Part shown: in pieces, positions 27,085-36,397 of the stretch
How positions within the stretch are numbered: position 1 is the first letter of the stretch
How the letters are laid out: the number at the start of each line of letters is the position of its first letter
DNA from: Solimonas marina
GTDB taxonomy: Bacteria > Pseudomonadota > Gammaproteobacteria > Nevskiales > Nevskiaceae
Direction: 5' to 3'
DNA length: 64,000 bases
NCBI RefSeq assembly: GCF_012241385.1
Contig: NZ_JAAVXB010000004.1
Coordinates: 62,001-126,000, forward strand
Made by a program: the position numbers and the translations under genes
The notes under the pieces: generated by a model
Told to the model about the DNA's origin: nothing
What the model saw: only the letters and a program-made list of their open reading frames with translations
Database searches by the model: none

Positions 27085-27875
27085 AGCCCTATCACGATCT
27101 GCTGCGTCGCGTGCTCGACGAAGGCGTCGAACAGCACGACAGGACCGGTGTCGGCACGCTGGCGACTTTCGGTGGCCAGATGCGCTTCGATCTCGCCGAC
27201 GGCTTTCCGGTGGTGACGACCAAGAAGCTGCACCTGCGCTCGATCATCGTCGAGCTGCTGTGGTTCCTGCGCGGCGACACCAATGTGCGCTGGCTGCAGG
27301 AACGCAAGGTATCGATCTGGGACGAATGGGCCGACGACAAGGGTGACCTCGGCCCGGTCTACGGCAAGCAGTGGCGGGACTGGGTGACGGCGGACGGCCG
27401 GCACATCGATCAGATCAAACAGCTGATCGAGCTGATCAAGAAAGATCCGGCGTCGCGCCGCCAGCTGGTCAGCGCGTGGAATCCGGGCGACCTGCCACAG
27501 ATGGCGCTGGCGCCATGCCATTGCCTGTTCCAGACCTCGGTGCTGAACGGGCGGCTCAATCTGCAGCTCTACCAGCGCTCCTGCGACATGTTCCTCGGCG
27601 TGCCGTTCAACATCGCCAGCTACGCGCTGTTGTTGATGATGCTCGCGCAGCAGTGCGATCTCGAGCCGGGCGTGTTCGTCTGGACCGGCGGTGACGTGCA
27701 CATCTACAGCAATCACATCGAGCAGGTGAAGCTGCAGTTGACGCGCGAGCCGTATCCGCTGCCAACGATGCAGATCAAGCGCCGACCGGCGTCTATCGAC
27801 CAGTACGAATACGAGGATTTCGAACTGGTCGGCTATCAGGCGCACCCGCACATCAAGGGGGCTGTCGCGGTGTGA
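27081..27875 (+). CDS. thyA: Thymidylate synthase (264 aa)
   Basis: Methylates dUMP to dTMP with methylene-tetrahydrofolate. Nucleophile cysteine in LAPCHCLFQ (about residue 146), phosphate-binding [31 protein letters not shown], and C-terminal GAVAV. Length equals E. coli ThyA (264). Uses the folate cycle also served by folA at 50656. The ATG overlaps the lgt stop. Confidence 0.97.
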   Translation: MKPYHDLLRRVLDEGVEQHDRTGVGTLATFGGQMRFDLADGFPVVTTKKLHLRSIIVELLWFLRGDTNVRWLQERKVSIWDEWADDKGDLGPVYGKQWRDWVTADGRHIDQIKQLIELIKKDPASRRQLVSAWNPGDLPQMALAPCHCLFQTSVLNGRLNLQLYQRSCDMFLGVPFNIASYALLLMMLAQQCDLEPGVFVWTGGDVHIYSNHIEQVKLQLTREPYPLPTMQIKRRPASIDQYEYEDFELVGYQAHPHIKGAVAV

Positions 27876-27889
27876 CGGCGGAACGGCTG

Positions 27890-28148
27890 TTAACCACAGA
27901 TTGCACAGATTAAAAAGGCAAGGATTCGGCGGCGGCCTCCCTTCCGATCAATCTGCATCTGTCTTTTGACCGTCGCTGTTCGTGCCACGCCTGCAACGGC
28001 ATGCGCTTGCTTCCTCATCCGCATAGGCAGTGCGAGCCACGACCGCGAAGCGGCCGACAGCCATCGGTTGAGGGTTGCGCAGATTCCACAGAAGAAAATC
28101 GAATTTTCTTTTTCTTGAATCTGTGAAATCTGCGTAATCTGTGGTTAA
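27890..28148. repeat. CACAGATT-type inverted-repeat element, copy C (259 bp)
   Basis: Left arm 27890-27912 reads TTAACCACAGATTGCACAGA plus TTA; right arm 28119-28148 is the reverse complement of TTAACCACAGATTACGCAGA and further CAGATT units. An internal unit (TTGCGCAGATTCCACAGA) at 28075-28092 is followed by an AT-rich hairpin AAGAAAAT-CGA-ATTTTCTT (28092-28110) and a T-rich run. It occupies the whole convergent gap between thyA and glrR and may serve as their shared terminator. Confidence 0.8.
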
Positions 28149-28162
28149 ACGCTATTGAATGC

Positions 28163-29497
28163 TTATTCGTCGTCGAGCTGCTTGAACTGCGCGGGGTCGA
28201 GCTTGTAGCGGTTCAGCAGTTTGTAGAAGTCGGTGCGATTGCGGCGCGCCAGGCGCGCGGCGCGCGAGATATTGCCGCCGGACAACTCCAGCATCTGGCG
28301 CAGGTAATTGCGCGCGAATTCGTCGCGCGCCTCATCGAAAGCCTGCAGGCCTTCGCCGACTTCACCAAGACACTTGCGTACCAGCGCTGCGCCGATCGTG
28401 CGGCTGGGCGCCAGGGCAACCGTCTGCTCGATGACGTTGAACAGCTGACGGACATTGCCGGGCCAGGCGGCGGCGGCGAGTACGTCGAGTGCCTCCGGGG
28501 AATAGGAGCGGCGCGGGCTGCCATTGGCGCAAAGCTGATCGAGACGATGTGCCACCAGCAGCGGAATGTCTTCGCGACGTTGCTCGAGCGGTGGCAGCCG
28601 CAGGCGAACGACATTCAGTCGATAGAACAGATCTTCGCGAAAGCGACCGTCGGCGACGCGCGCTTCAAGGTGGCAGTGTGTTGCCGACAGCACGCGGACA
28701 TTGACCGGAATCGTACGCGTGTCGCCGACCGGGCGGACTTCGCGCTCTTGCAGGACACGCAGCAGTTTGGCCTGCAGGCCAGCCGGCATGTCGCCGATCT
28801 CGTCAAGAAAGACGGTGCCGCCATGCGCGGCGCGAAACAGGCCGGGGTGGTCGGCATGGGCGCCGGTGAAGCTGCCCTTGCGATGGCCGAACAGTTCGGA
28901 TTCGAGCAGCTCGGCCGGAACGGCCGTGCAGTTGATCGCGACGAATGGTGCGTGACGGCGACCGCTTTGATCGTGCAGGGCGCGCGCCAGCACTTCCTTG
29001 CCGGTACCGCTGGCGCCGGTGATCAAGACCGCCGATTCGGTGCGGGCGACGCGCTGCGCATCTTCGAGGATGGCGCGCATGGTCTTGCTGCGTGTGACGA
29101 TGCCGTCGGCCCAGTTCGGTTGTGCGTCGGACTCGACGTGCCGTTCGATGCAGGAGATCAGGCGATCGCGATCGACGGGTTTGGTCAGAAAGTCGACGGC
29201 ACCGGCGTGCGTCGCCCGCACCGCATCGGGAATGTCGCCGTGCGCCGAGAGAATGGCCACCGGCAGACTCGGGTGACGGCCCTGAATCTTGACCAGCAAC
29301 TCGATGCCGTTGAGATCCGGCATGCGCAGGTCCGCCAGCACCATCTGCGGGCGCACGTCGTCGAGGCGCTTCAGGGCTTCTTCACCGCTCGACGTGGCGA
29401 TCACGCCGTAGCCTTCTGCTTCAAGGCGCAGCGTCAGGACCCGCAAAAGCTTCGGATCATCGTCAACGAGCAGAATCTGGTTGCGTGCCATTCCCAT
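28163..29497 (-). CDS. glrR: Sigma54-dependent response regulator GlrR (444 aa)
   Basis: NtrC-family activator. Receiver domain 1-120 with phosphoacceptor D56 in MVLADLRMPD; AAA+ domain about 145-370 with Walker A GASGTGKEV, sigma54-contact loop GSFTGA and Walker B GGTVFLDEIGDMPA; C-terminal Fis-type helix-turn-helix GNISRAARLARRNRTDFYKLLNRY. The last segment is nearly identical to E. coli GlrR (RNRTEFYKLLSRH) and the length is the same (444). The start MGMARNQ has GGA 6 nt upstream. Last gene of glrK-qseG-glrR, overlapping qseG by 35 nt. Partner operators and a sigma54 element are seen upstream of manC. Confidence 0.95.
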   Translation of the reverse strand: MGMARNQILLVDDDPKLLRVLTLRLEAEGYGVIATSSGEEALKRLDDVRPQMVLADLRMPDLNGIELLVKIQGRHPSLPVAILSAHGDIPDAVRATHAGAVDFLTKPVDRDRLISCIERHVESDAQPNWADGIVTRSKTMRAILEDAQRVARTESAVLITGASGTGKEVLARALHDQSGRRHAPFVAINCTAVPAELLESELFGHRKGSFTGAHADHPGLFRAAHGGTVFLDEIGDMPAGLQAKLLRVLQEREVRPVGDTRTIPVNVRVLSATHCHLEARVADGRFREDLFYRLNVVRLRLPPLEQRREDIPLLVAHRLDQLCANGSPRRSYSPEALDVLAAAAWPGNVRQLFNVIEQTVALAPSRTIGAALVRKCLGEVGEGLQAFDEARDEFARNYLRQMLELSGGNISRAARLARRNRTDFYKLLNRYKLDPAQFKQLDDE

Positions 29498-30017
29498 TGT
29501 TATCCAGGCTTCTTTCGATATCGACGATCTTGTCGAGGCGGTCTTGCAGGGTTTTGACCTGAACGTTGCACGCGGCAAGCGCGGCGCTGTCGTGGGTCGT
29601 ATTCGTGGGCGGTGCTACCGGCGCCCGTGGCGGCGGCAGGCCAGCGTCGCTCATCTCATGCAGGCGCAGGCGTGCGAGCGCCGCGTATTCGGCATTACGG
29701 CTATACGAGATGGCGGACAGCCGCTGACGTGCCGTGACCGGGTTGTAGGCGGAGCTACCGGGCAGGCTCTGCAGCAGGGCGAGCTTCACGGCCTTGTCCT
29801 CGCCGTCCGGCTCGCGCTGCAAATGTTGCAACAGCGATTCGCGCTGATCCGGGGTGATGCTGGCATAGGTGAAGAACGCCAGCGGACTTTGAACGTCTTC
29901 ATGCGGCGCTTCCGGCGACGAGAGCAGGGGGCGCATCGTGCTGCAGCCCGTCAGCATCAACATGCTGAGGCAGAGGGCAGGGCCAAGCGAGCACGAAGCG
30001 CGCGCCGGGCTGTGCAT
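29463..30017 (-). CDS. qseG: QseG-like outer-membrane lipoprotein (184 aa)
   Basis: Lies between glrK and glrR as in enterobacteria, where QseG (YfhG) is an outer-membrane lipoprotein needed for GlrK/QseE signalling. Lipoprotein signal MHSPARASCSLGPALCLSMLMLTGC with the lipidated cysteine at 25; then a helical region (PLAFFTYASITPDQRESLLQHLQ) and a C-terminal coiled coil (ALAACNVQVKTLQDRLDKIVDIERSL). The start at 30017 lies inside the end of glrK (119-nt overlap) and is inferred from the signal peptide; no strong Shine-Dalgarno is visible. An earlier in-frame start is unlikely because it would bury the signal. Confidence 0.85.
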   Translation of the reverse strand: MHSPARASCSLGPALCLSMLMLTGCSTMRPLLSSPEAPHEDVQSPLAFFTYASITPDQRESLLQHLQREPDGEDKAVKLALLQSLPGSSAYNPVTARQRLSAISYSRNAEYAALARLRLHEMSDAGLPPPRAPVAPPTNTTHDSAALAACNVQVKTLQDRLDKIVDIERSLDNNGNGTQPDSAR

Positions 30018-31395
30018 CGACGACTTCGACGCTGCCGCCGTGCGCGACCACCACTTCGCGAACGATCGACAGGCCAACGCCGGTGCCGCGCACGCCACGC
30101 TCCTCGACCTCGGTGCCGCGTACGAAAGGCTCGAATATGCGTTGCTTTTCTTCATCCAGGACTCCGCGGCCGTGGTCGCGCACGGACAGCTCGCAGCGGC
30201 TGTCGGTCGTCACGGCCTCGATCTCGATGACCGTACCGACGGGTGCGTGCTTGATCGCATTGGTAAGGAGGTTGTCGAGCGCGACGCGCAACTGCGAGCG
30301 CTGTCCGAACAGCCCCACATGGTGCAGGCGCAGTTCGGCACGCAGCTCGCGCTTGACCATCGGCAGTCGGTGCAGCGTCAGCAGCTCCTCGATCAGCGGC
30401 CTCGCGTCGAACCACTCGCGCAGCGCGTGTTTGCGTTCCGAGCGCCACTCCGCATACGCGAGCAGATTGGAAATCAGGGTTTCGAGCTCGACGGTTGACT
30501 CGGCCAGGATGCCGGCGACCTCGTGCTGACGTGGGCTGAGCGCTCCGAGCGACCCTTCACGCAGCAGCTCGGACCCTTCGCGCAGACTGGCCAGCGGTGT
30601 CTTCAATTCGTGCGAAACCTGCCGCAGAAACTGGTCCTTGTCGGCCTCGAGTTGCGCGAGGCGCTGACGCAGCCAGTCGAGTTGTTGACCGAGCCGGCGC
30701 ATCTCGCGCGGGAAACGAATGCTGACGGGGTGTGAGTAGCGGCCGTGACCGAGGGCGGCAATGGTTCGGTACAGATCGCGCAATGGGCGCGTCACCGCGA
30801 CCGAGAACAAGTAGGCGAGCAGCACCGCGAGGGGAATCAGCGTCAGTGCCGAAATCGCCATATCGCGCCGGGCATGGGCGCTGGCGCTGCGCAGGTGATC
30901 GAGGCGTTCGTCGATCCGCTGTCGCGAAGCTTCACTGATCGCGTCGAGTGTCGGTTCGATCTGATGGATGCGCTGCACCGATTCGCGCATCGACTCGGGT
31001 TCCGCCGTTCCGACCTGCCAGGCGAGCCGGGCATCGGCCAAGCCATGACGCACCTCGGCGGCGCGGCGAGCGGTCTGTGGGTCCAGCTCGTGCGCCTCGA
31101 TCTCGCGGATCAGATCGTGTGCCATATCCCAGCGGCGCTCGGACAGGGTCAGCAGCGCCGGGTCCTGGATGGCCAGGTACTGCCGGATGGATCGCTCCAG
31201 ATTCTGCAGCTGATCGCGCATTTCGCCGCTGAGACGCGACACCGCCACGCCTTCGTCGATCAGCAGCTCGGTCTGGTTCGTCACCCGTTCGAGCGCCAGC
31301 GCCGCCAGCAGCAAGGCGATCAGCAGCGGCGTCGCCGCCAGCACACAGCCAGCGGCGACCAAGCCGGTCATCGTGTTGGGAAATCGTATGGACAT
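29899..31395 (-). CDS. glrK: Sensor histidine kinase GlrK/QseE (498 aa)
   Basis: Inner-membrane kinase for GlrR. TM1 about 10-34, periplasmic helical domain 35-178, TM2 about 179-200, HAMP, then the phosphoacceptor H262 in QVSHELKTPLASLREGSELL and an HATPase domain (LDNLLTNAIKH, DHGRGV, GTGVGLSIVREVV). The C-terminus runs past the ATPase by about 30 residues (PLPQHVDADGLQHDA...), overlapping qseG. First gene of the operon; its upstream region is shared with the alginate operon and holds a TGTC-N10-GACG dyad about 107 bp from its start. Confidence 0.94.
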   Translation of the reverse strand: MSIRFPNTMTGLVAAGCVLAATPLLIALLLAALALERVTNQTELLIDEGVAVSRLSGEMRDQLQNLERSIRQYLAIQDPALLTLSERRWDMAHDLIREIEAHELDPQTARRAAEVRHGLADARLAWQVGTAEPESMRESVQRIHQIEPTLDAISEASRQRIDERLDHLRSASAHARRDMAISALTLIPLAVLLAYLFSVAVTRPLRDLYRTIAALGHGRYSHPVSIRFPREMRRLGQQLDWLRQRLAQLEADKDQFLRQVSHELKTPLASLREGSELLREGSLGALSPRQHEVAGILAESTVELETLISNLLAYAEWRSERKHALREWFDARPLIEELLTLHRLPMVKRELRAELRLHHVGLFGQRSQLRVALDNLLTNAIKHAPVGTVIEIEAVTTDSRCELSVRDHGRGVLDEEKQRIFEPFVRGTEVEERGVRGTGVGLSIVREVVVAHGGSVEVVDAQPGARFVLAWPCPLPQHVDADGLQHDAPPALVAGSAA

Positions 31396-31501
31396 GGCCT
31401 CGTGGCGGCCCTCGATCGAGGCGCTCGATCCGCTGATTTGCGCTCATTTTCGCTTAACTGAAAGTGAACTGATTTCTACCGCTGTGAACGTGTTCGGCAG
31501 C

Positions 31502-31519
31502 TGTCGCGAAGCGGCGACG
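31502..31519. promoter_or_regulatory. Candidate GlrR site 1 (TGTC-N10-GACG)
   Basis: TGTC at 31502-31505, ten bases GCGAAGCGGC, GACG at 31516-31519: one mismatch to the TGTC-N10-GACA motif. It is 107-124 bp upstream of the glrK start and about 370 bp upstream of the predicted manC transcription start. It could serve autoregulation of glrK or be an extra enhancer. Confidence 0.5.
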
Positions 31520-31691
31520 CTTTGCAAACGGCTCGGCTTGGGGGTGGGTGATCGTGCAATTTGCAGCCGGCAACGTCGCTCCGCGGGATGATCGACTCCT
31601 TATGGTGTGTGCACCCCCTCTCGTTATGAACCCGGTGATGTGCGCTATCGCCAGCCGGCAAGGCGTCGCCGCCGCGGCGGTCGGTGAGGGA

Positions 31692-31709
31692 TGTCGCCGA
31701 TTGGCGACA
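31692..31709. promoter_or_regulatory. Candidate GlrR site 2 (TGTC-N10-GACA, exact)
   Basis: TGTC, ten bases GCCGATTGGC, GACA: an exact match to the operator known for GlrR upstream of glmY/glmZ in enterobacteria. The core is itself a perfect dyad GTCGCC-GATT-GGCGAC. Centre about 188 bp upstream of the predicted sigma54 start, a typical enhancer distance. Confidence 0.7.
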
Positions 31710-31757
31710 GGCGGCGGCGGGGCACGGGTCCCCGGAGTCGACGAAGTGCACGGAGTT

Positions 31758-31775
31758 TGTCGCGGATTGGCGACG
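31758..31775. promoter_or_regulatory. Candidate GlrR site 3 (TGTC-N10-GACG)
   Basis: TGTC, GCGGATTGGC, GACG: one mismatch to the motif, and 14 of 16 core-dyad bases pair symmetrically. Its centre is 66 bp after site 2 (about six helical turns, same face) and about 122 bp upstream of the predicted manC transcription start. Confidence 0.65.
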
Positions 31776-31861
31776 GTTTTATGCCGCAGTGCAGCGAAAT
31801 TTGTGCGGTGCGGCATGGGTGAAAAATTCAAGAGACTGTTTTTTATGAATTTTATTTGCGG

Positions 31862-31876
31862 TGGCACGTCCGATGC
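31862..31876 (+). promoter_or_regulatory. Candidate sigma54 promoter of the alginate operon
   Basis: TGGCACG (31862-31868), N5, TGC (31874-31876). The GG at 31863-31864 and GC at 31875-31876 are exactly ten bases apart as sigma54 requires; the -24 heptamer is perfect while the -12 side (ATGCC against TTGCA) is weaker. Transcription would begin near 31888, about 100 nt before manC. Apart from this element and the three dyads, the 595-bp region (31396-31990) holds AT-rich stretches around 31815-31860 but no ORF. Confidence 0.6.
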
Positions 31877-31990
31877 CCCTTGACTGGCGTTGCATCGCGA
31901 TTCGCCGACGAACGCGGTGTGCAGGCGCCGGGTGTTCCGGCAGACACGAATACGGGGCTGCGGCCCCGCCCAGCACACAGCAGGTGATTC

Positions 31991-33496
31991 ATGAAAACTC
32001 CGCCGCGACTTTTTCCCATGACCCAGGCTCGCTTGGTCGTTCCGGTGTTGATGGCCGGCGGCAGCGGGACCCGCCTGTGGCCGCTGTCTCGCGAGCAACA
32101 TCCCAAGCAATTTCTCTCGCTGCTCGGCAACGCCAGCCTGTTCCAGGACACGGCGCTGCGCACGGCCAAGATCGACGAGGCGGTCGGCCCGGTCGTGATC
32201 GGTGCGGCTGCGCACCGCTTCGTCATTGCCGAGCAGCTGCGCCAGGCCAAGATTCGTGATGCGGCGATGCTGCTCGAACCGGAAGGCCGCAACACGGCGC
32301 CGGCAGCGGCGGTCGCCGCGCATTTCGTCGCCGAAGAGTTCGGCCCGGACGCGATCGTGTTCCTGATGGCCGCCGATCATGCGATCGACGATCAGGCCGC
32401 GTTCGAGCGCGCCGTGCAGTCGGCGGTCGACGCCGCGACGCAGGGCTATATCGTCACCTTCGGCATCAAGCCGACGCGGCCCGAGACCGGCTTCGGCTAT
32501 CTCAAGGTCAAGTCCGGCGCGCGGCTCGGCACGACGCAGGCCTATGAGGTCGACAGCTTCGTCGAGAAGCCGACCATCGATCGCGCGCAGCAGTTCATCG
32601 AGCAGGGCGACCACTTCTGGAACGGCGGCATGTTCCTGTTCCGCTCGGGGCGCTTCCTCGCCGAGCTGCGCCGCCTCGAGCCGGAAACCTACATGAAGTC
32701 GTACGAAGCGCTGCAGAAGGCCAAGCGCGAGGGCGACACCATTGCGCTCGATGCACGCGCCTGGCGCGAGTGCCGCAACGAGTCGATCGACTACGCGGTG
32801 ATGGAAAAGACCGACCAGCTCGCGCTGGTCCCGCTCGACGCCGGCTGGGACGACGTCGGCTCTTGGAACTTCCTCGAGCGGCTGCCGACCAGTGACGGCA
32901 GCAACCGCACGCGCGGCGACGTGATGCTCGAAGACTCGAATAACAACCTCGTGCATTCGAGTGGCCGTCTGGTGGCGATGGTCGGCGTCAGCGATCACGT
33001 CGTCGTCGAGACCGAAGACGCGGTGCTGGTGGCGCCCAAGGATCGGGTCCAGGACGTCAAGAAAATCGTGCAGAAGCTCAAGCGCAGCCAGCGCACCGAG
33101 GCCGAGGCCCATCGGCGCTGCTACCGGCCCTGGGGCTTCTATGAAACGGTGGCGCTCGGCGAGCGCTTCCAGGTCAAGCGCATCTCGGTCAAGCCGGGCG
33201 AGAAGCTCAGTCTGCAGATGCACTTCCACCGCGCCGAACACTGGGTCGTCGTGCGCGGCACGGCGCGCGTGACCTGCGGCGACAACACCTTCATCGTCTC
33301 CGAAGATCAGTCCACTTACATCCCGCTCGGTAACACGCACCGTCTCGAAAATCCGGGCAAGGTGCCGCTGGAGCTGATCGAGGTGCAGACCGGCTGCTAT
33401 GTCGGCGAAGACGACATCGTGCGCTTCAGCGACTCCTACGGCCGCAGCGAACAGGCCGACGCGCCGACTTCGCAGCCGGCGCTGGTGAAGGTTTGA
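31991..33496 (+). CDS. algA: Mannose-1-phosphate guanylyltransferase / mannose-6-phosphate isomerase (501 aa)
   Basis: Bifunctional enzyme making mannose-6-phosphate from fructose-6-phosphate and GDP-mannose from mannose-1-phosphate. N-terminal pyrophosphorylase signature [20 protein letters not shown] at about 21-40 and FVEKP; C-terminal cupin isomerase with [10 protein letters not shown] zinc ligands and the [27 protein letters not shown] block. Type II PMI-GMP (AlgA/XanB/ManC). AGGTGAT precedes the ATG. It opens the alginate operon, whereas algA closes it in Pseudomonas. Confidence 0.95.
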   Translation: MKTPPRLFPMTQARLVVPVLMAGGSGTRLWPLSREQHPKQFLSLLGNASLFQDTALRTAKIDEAVGPVVIGAAAHRFVIAEQLRQAKIRDAAMLLEPEGRNTAPAAAVAAHFVAEEFGPDAIVFLMAADHAIDDQAAFERAVQSAVDAATQGYIVTFGIKPTRPETGFGYLKVKSGARLGTTQAYEVDSFVEKPTIDRAQQFIEQGDHFWNGGMFLFRSGRFLAELRRLEPETYMKSYEALQKAKREGDTIALDARAWRECRNESIDYAVMEKTDQLALVPLDAGWDDVGSWNFLERLPTSDGSNRTRGDVMLEDSNNNLVHSSGRLVAMVGVSDHVVVETEDAVLVAPKDRVQDVKKIVQKLKRSQRTEAEAHRRCYRPWGFYETVALGERFQVKRISVKPGEKLSLQMHFHRAEHWVVVRGTARVTCGDNTFIVSEDQSTYIPLGNTHRLENPGKVPLELIEVQTGCYVGEDDIVRFSDSYGRSEQADAPTSQPALVKV

Positions 33497-33498
33497 GC

Positions 33499-34914
33499 AT
33501 GGCGCGCATTGCCGCACCTCTCGATGCAGGCACGGTCGGCGGCGCGCTGTCGTCGCCGACCGTGCCGCGGCTGTCGAGCTTCAAGGCCTACGACATCCGC
33601 GGCAAGGTGCCGGAAGAGCTCAATGAAACCCTGGTCTACCGGCTCGGTCTGGCTTATGCCGAGCAGTATCAACCACGCCGCGTTGCGGTCGGCCGTGATG
33701 TCCGTGAGTCGAGCCCGATGCTGGTCGATGCCCTGGCGGCGGGTCTCGCACAAGGCGGTGCCGAGGTGCTCGACATCGGTCTGTGCGGCACCGAGGAAGT
33801 CTACTTTGCGGCATTCCAGCCGGGTGTCGACGGCGGCATCATGGTCACCGCGTCGCACAATCCGATCGAGTACAACGGCCTGAAGCTGGTGCGTGGTGGC
33901 GCGCTGCCGATCTCGGGCGACTCCGGTTTGCGTGCGCTCGAATCGGCTGTGGCGCGCTCGGTGGCGCGTTACGCCGGTGGCGCGAGCAAGACGTCGGTGT
34001 CGTTCCGCGATGCGTATGTCGAGCATCTGCTCGGCTATCTCGACCTCGCCGCACTCCAGTCGCTGACGATCGCCGTCAATCCGGGCAACGGCGGCGCCGG
34101 ACAGATCGTCGAGGCGCTGGCGCCACATCTACCGTTCACGTTTGCGCGCACGCACTTCGAGCCGGATGGCACGTTTCCCAACGGCATCCCGAACCCGTTG
34201 CTGCCGGAGAACCGCGCTGCGACCCGCGAGCTGGTGCAGCGCAGCGGCGCCGATTTCGGCGTGGCCTGGGACGGTGACTTCGATCGCTGCTTTTTGTTCG
34301 ACGAACGCGGCGAGTTCATCGAGGGCTATTACATCGTCGGGCTGCTGGCCGAAGCGATGCTGGCGCAAGAGGCTGGCGCGAAGATCATTCACGACCCGCG
34401 CCTGACCTGGAACACCGTCGACGTCGTCCAGTCGGCCGGCGGCGTGCCGGTGCAGAGCAAGACCGGCCACGCCTTCATCAAGGAGCGCATGCGCGCCGAG
34501 AACGCCGTCTATGGCGGCGAGATGAGTGCGCATCACTACTTCCGCGACTTCGCGTACTGCGACAACGGCACGATTCCGTGGCTGCTGGTCGCGCAGTTGA
34601 TCAGCCGCAGTGGCAAGACACTGTCGCAACTGGTCGGCGAGCGCATGCAGCGCTTCCCGGCCAGTGGCGAGATCAACCGCCGGGTCGATGACATCGGCCG
34701 CGTGTTGGCGGCGATCGAAGCGCACTACGCGCCGGGCGCCGAATCGATCGAAAAGGTCGACGGCCTGTCGATCGCATACGCCGACTGGCGCTTCAACCTG
34801 CGCGGCTCGAACACTGAGCCGGTGCTGCGTCTCAACGTCGAGAGCCGCGCTGATGTGGCGCTGATGCGTACCAGGACCGACGAGCTGCTGCGGCAGATCG
34901 GGGGGCGCGCATGA
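33499..34914 (+). CDS. algC: Phosphomannomutase (471 aa)
   Basis: Interconverts mannose-6-phosphate and mannose-1-phosphate. Alpha-D-phosphohexomutase domains: [15 protein letters not shown] near 29, phosphoserine in [17 protein letters not shown], metal loop [29 protein letters not shown], sugar loop [20 protein letters not shown], phosphate loop [18 protein letters not shown] at 33499 follows GAAGG by 7 nt, and manC stops 2 nt before it. In Pseudomonas algC is outside the alginate cluster; here it is the second gene. Confidence 0.94.
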   Translation: MARIAAPLDAGTVGGALSSPTVPRLSSFKAYDIRGKVPEELNETLVYRLGLAYAEQYQPRRVAVGRDVRESSPMLVDALAAGLAQGGAEVLDIGLCGTEEVYFAAFQPGVDGGIMVTASHNPIEYNGLKLVRGGALPISGDSGLRALESAVARSVARYAGGASKTSVSFRDAYVEHLLGYLDLAALQSLTIAVNPGNGGAGQIVEALAPHLPFTFARTHFEPDGTFPNGIPNPLLPENRAATRELVQRSGADFGVAWDGDFDRCFLFDERGEFIEGYYIVGLLAEAMLAQEAGAKIIHDPRLTWNTVDVVQSAGGVPVQSKTGHAFIKERMRAENAVYGGEMSAHHYFRDFAYCDNGTIPWLLVAQLISRSGKTLSQLVGERMQRFPASGEINRRVDDIGRVLAAIEAHYAPGAESIEKVDGLSIAYADWRFNLRGSNTEPVLRLNVESRADVALMRTRTDELLRQIGGRA

Positions 34915-35051
34915 GCAAGGAACAGAGTGCAAAGGGACTTCACTTTGACGTCGCTGTTGCGACGGGATCAGGCAGGAGAGAGCCAGCGGCAGCTCAGCAG
35001 CCGGGATACACCGGCGCCGCAGGAACATCAGGCAACGCAAACCTCATCTAG
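34911..35051 (+). CDS. Possible small coupled ORF between algC and algD (46 aa)
   Basis: An ORF of 46 codons starts with an ATGA overlap of the algC stop, the same coupling seen elsewhere in this operon, and ends 18 nt before algD. The product ([20 protein letters not shown]..., ending SGNANLI) is polar, without a membrane span or known motif. The DNA also contains a CGTCGC-TGTT-GCGACG hairpin at 34949-34964, so the stretch might instead be an untranslated spacer controlling algD. No homologue is recognised. Confidence 0.35.
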   Translation: MSKEQSAKGLHFDVAVATGSGRREPAAAQQPGYTGAAGTSGNANLI

Positions 35052-35069
35052 CAACGAACGGAAGCGAAT

Positions 35070-36380
35070 ATGAACATCAGCATTTTTGGAATGGGTTATG
35101 TCGGCGCGGTTTGCGCGGCCTGCTTTGCAGAGCGTGGCCACACCGTCATCGGTGTCGATGTGTCGGCCGACAAGGTCGGCATCATCAACGCTGGCAAATC
35201 GCCGATCGTCGAGCCGGGTCTCGAAGAACTGATCGCCGCCGGCGTCAAGTCCGGCAATCTACGCGCGACCAGCGCCACCGCCGATGCGATCGCCAACACC
35301 GAGATGTCGATGATCTGCGTCGGCACGCCGAGCAAGCGCAGCGGCGATCTCGATCTGGGCTACATCGAGGCGGTGGCGCGTGAAATCGGCGCGGCGCTCA
35401 AGCACAAGAACGGCCGCCATACCATCGTCGTGCGCAGCACCGTGCTGCCGGGCACCGTCAACGGCATCGTCGTGCCGCTGATCGAGCAGGCCTCCGGCAA
35501 GCTGGCCGGCGTCGACTTCGGCATCGCCGTCAATCCTGAATTCCTGCGCGAAAGCACGGCGATCTACGACTACAACCATCCGCCGATGACGGTGATCGGC
35601 GAGTGGGACAAGGCATCGGGTGATCTGCTCGCGTCGCTCTATCAGCATCTGCCGGCGCCGATCGTGCGCAAATCGATCGAGGTCGCGGAGATGGTCAAGT
35701 ATTCCTGCAACGTCTGGCACGCGACCAAGATTTCGTTCGCCAACGAGATCGGCAACATCGCCAAGTCGATGGGCGTCGACGGCCGTCAGGTGATGGAAGT
35801 GGTCTGCCAGGATTCGAAGCTGAACCTGTCCGATTACTACATGCGTCCGGGCTTCGCGTTCGGCGGTTCGTGCCTGCCCAAGGACGTGCGCGCACTGACC
35901 TATCGCGCGACGCAGATGGACGTCGAGATTCCGATGTTGAAGTCGCTGATGTCGACCAACTACGCGCAGGTCAAGAAAGCCTTCGATCTGGTCGAATCGT
36001 TCGGCAAGCGCAAGGTCGGCATGCTCGGCCTGTCGTTCAAGGCCAAGACCGACGACCTGCGCGAAAGCCCGCTGGTCGAGCTGGCCGAAATGCTGCTCGG
36101 CAAGGGCTACGAACTGTCGATCTTCGACAAGAACGTCGAGTACGCGCGCGTGCACGGCGCCAATCGCGACTACATCAACGGCAAGATTCCGCACATCTCG
36201 TCGTTGCTCAAGCCGGACCTGCAGGACGTCATCGACGATTCCGAGGTGCTGGTGCTGGGCCTGCGCGATCGCAGCTTCGAGAAGTACGTCAACGGCTCGC
36301 GTAACGAGCGCAAGGTCGTCGACCTGGTCGGTTACATGCCGCATCCGTCGACCGACGAGATGCAGGGCATCTGCTGGTAA
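35070..36380 (+). CDS. algD: GDP-mannose 6-dehydrogenase (436 aa)
   Basis: Committed step of alginate synthesis: GDP-mannose to GDP-mannuronate with two NAD+. Closely follows Pseudomonas AlgD along its length with the same size (436): NAD site [52 protein letters not shown], catalytic C268 in [17 protein letters not shown], and the C-terminus ending GICW. Such similarity, rather than a generic UDP-glucose dehydrogenase pattern, makes the identity firm. An 18-nt gap separates it from the small ORF. Confidence 0.98.
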   Translation: MNISIFGMGYVGAVCAACFAERGHTVIGVDVSADKVGIINAGKSPIVEPGLEELIAAGVKSGNLRATSATADAIANTEMSMICVGTPSKRSGDLDLGYIEAVAREIGAALKHKNGRHTIVVRSTVLPGTVNGIVVPLIEQASGKLAGVDFGIAVNPEFLRESTAIYDYNHPPMTVIGEWDKASGDLLASLYQHLPAPIVRKSIEVAEMVKYSCNVWHATKISFANEIGNIAKSMGVDGRQVMEVVCQDSKLNLSDYYMRPGFAFGGSCLPKDVRALTYRATQMDVEIPMLKSLMSTNYAQVKKAFDLVESFGKRKVGMLGLSFKAKTDDLRESPLVELAEMLLGKGYELSIFDKNVEYARVHGANRDYINGKIPHISSLLKPDLQDVIDDSEVLVLGLRDRSFEKYVNGSRNERKVVDLVGYMPHPSTDEMQGICW

Positions 36381-36397
36381 GCGCGGGCGAGCCGACG

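Noticed and set aside
28163-31395. Reading the two-component pair as KinB/AlgB, the Pseudomonas alginate regulators
   Set aside because: The lipoprotein gene between kinase and regulator, the length of 444 and the RNRTDFYKLLNRY helix identify GlrK-QseG-GlrR instead.
31396-31990. An AlgU/RpoE-type promoter (GAACTT-N16-TCTGA) for the alginate operon
   Set aside because: GTGAACTG near 31467 is the only resemblance, and no TCTGA/TCAAA-type -10 lies at the right distance.
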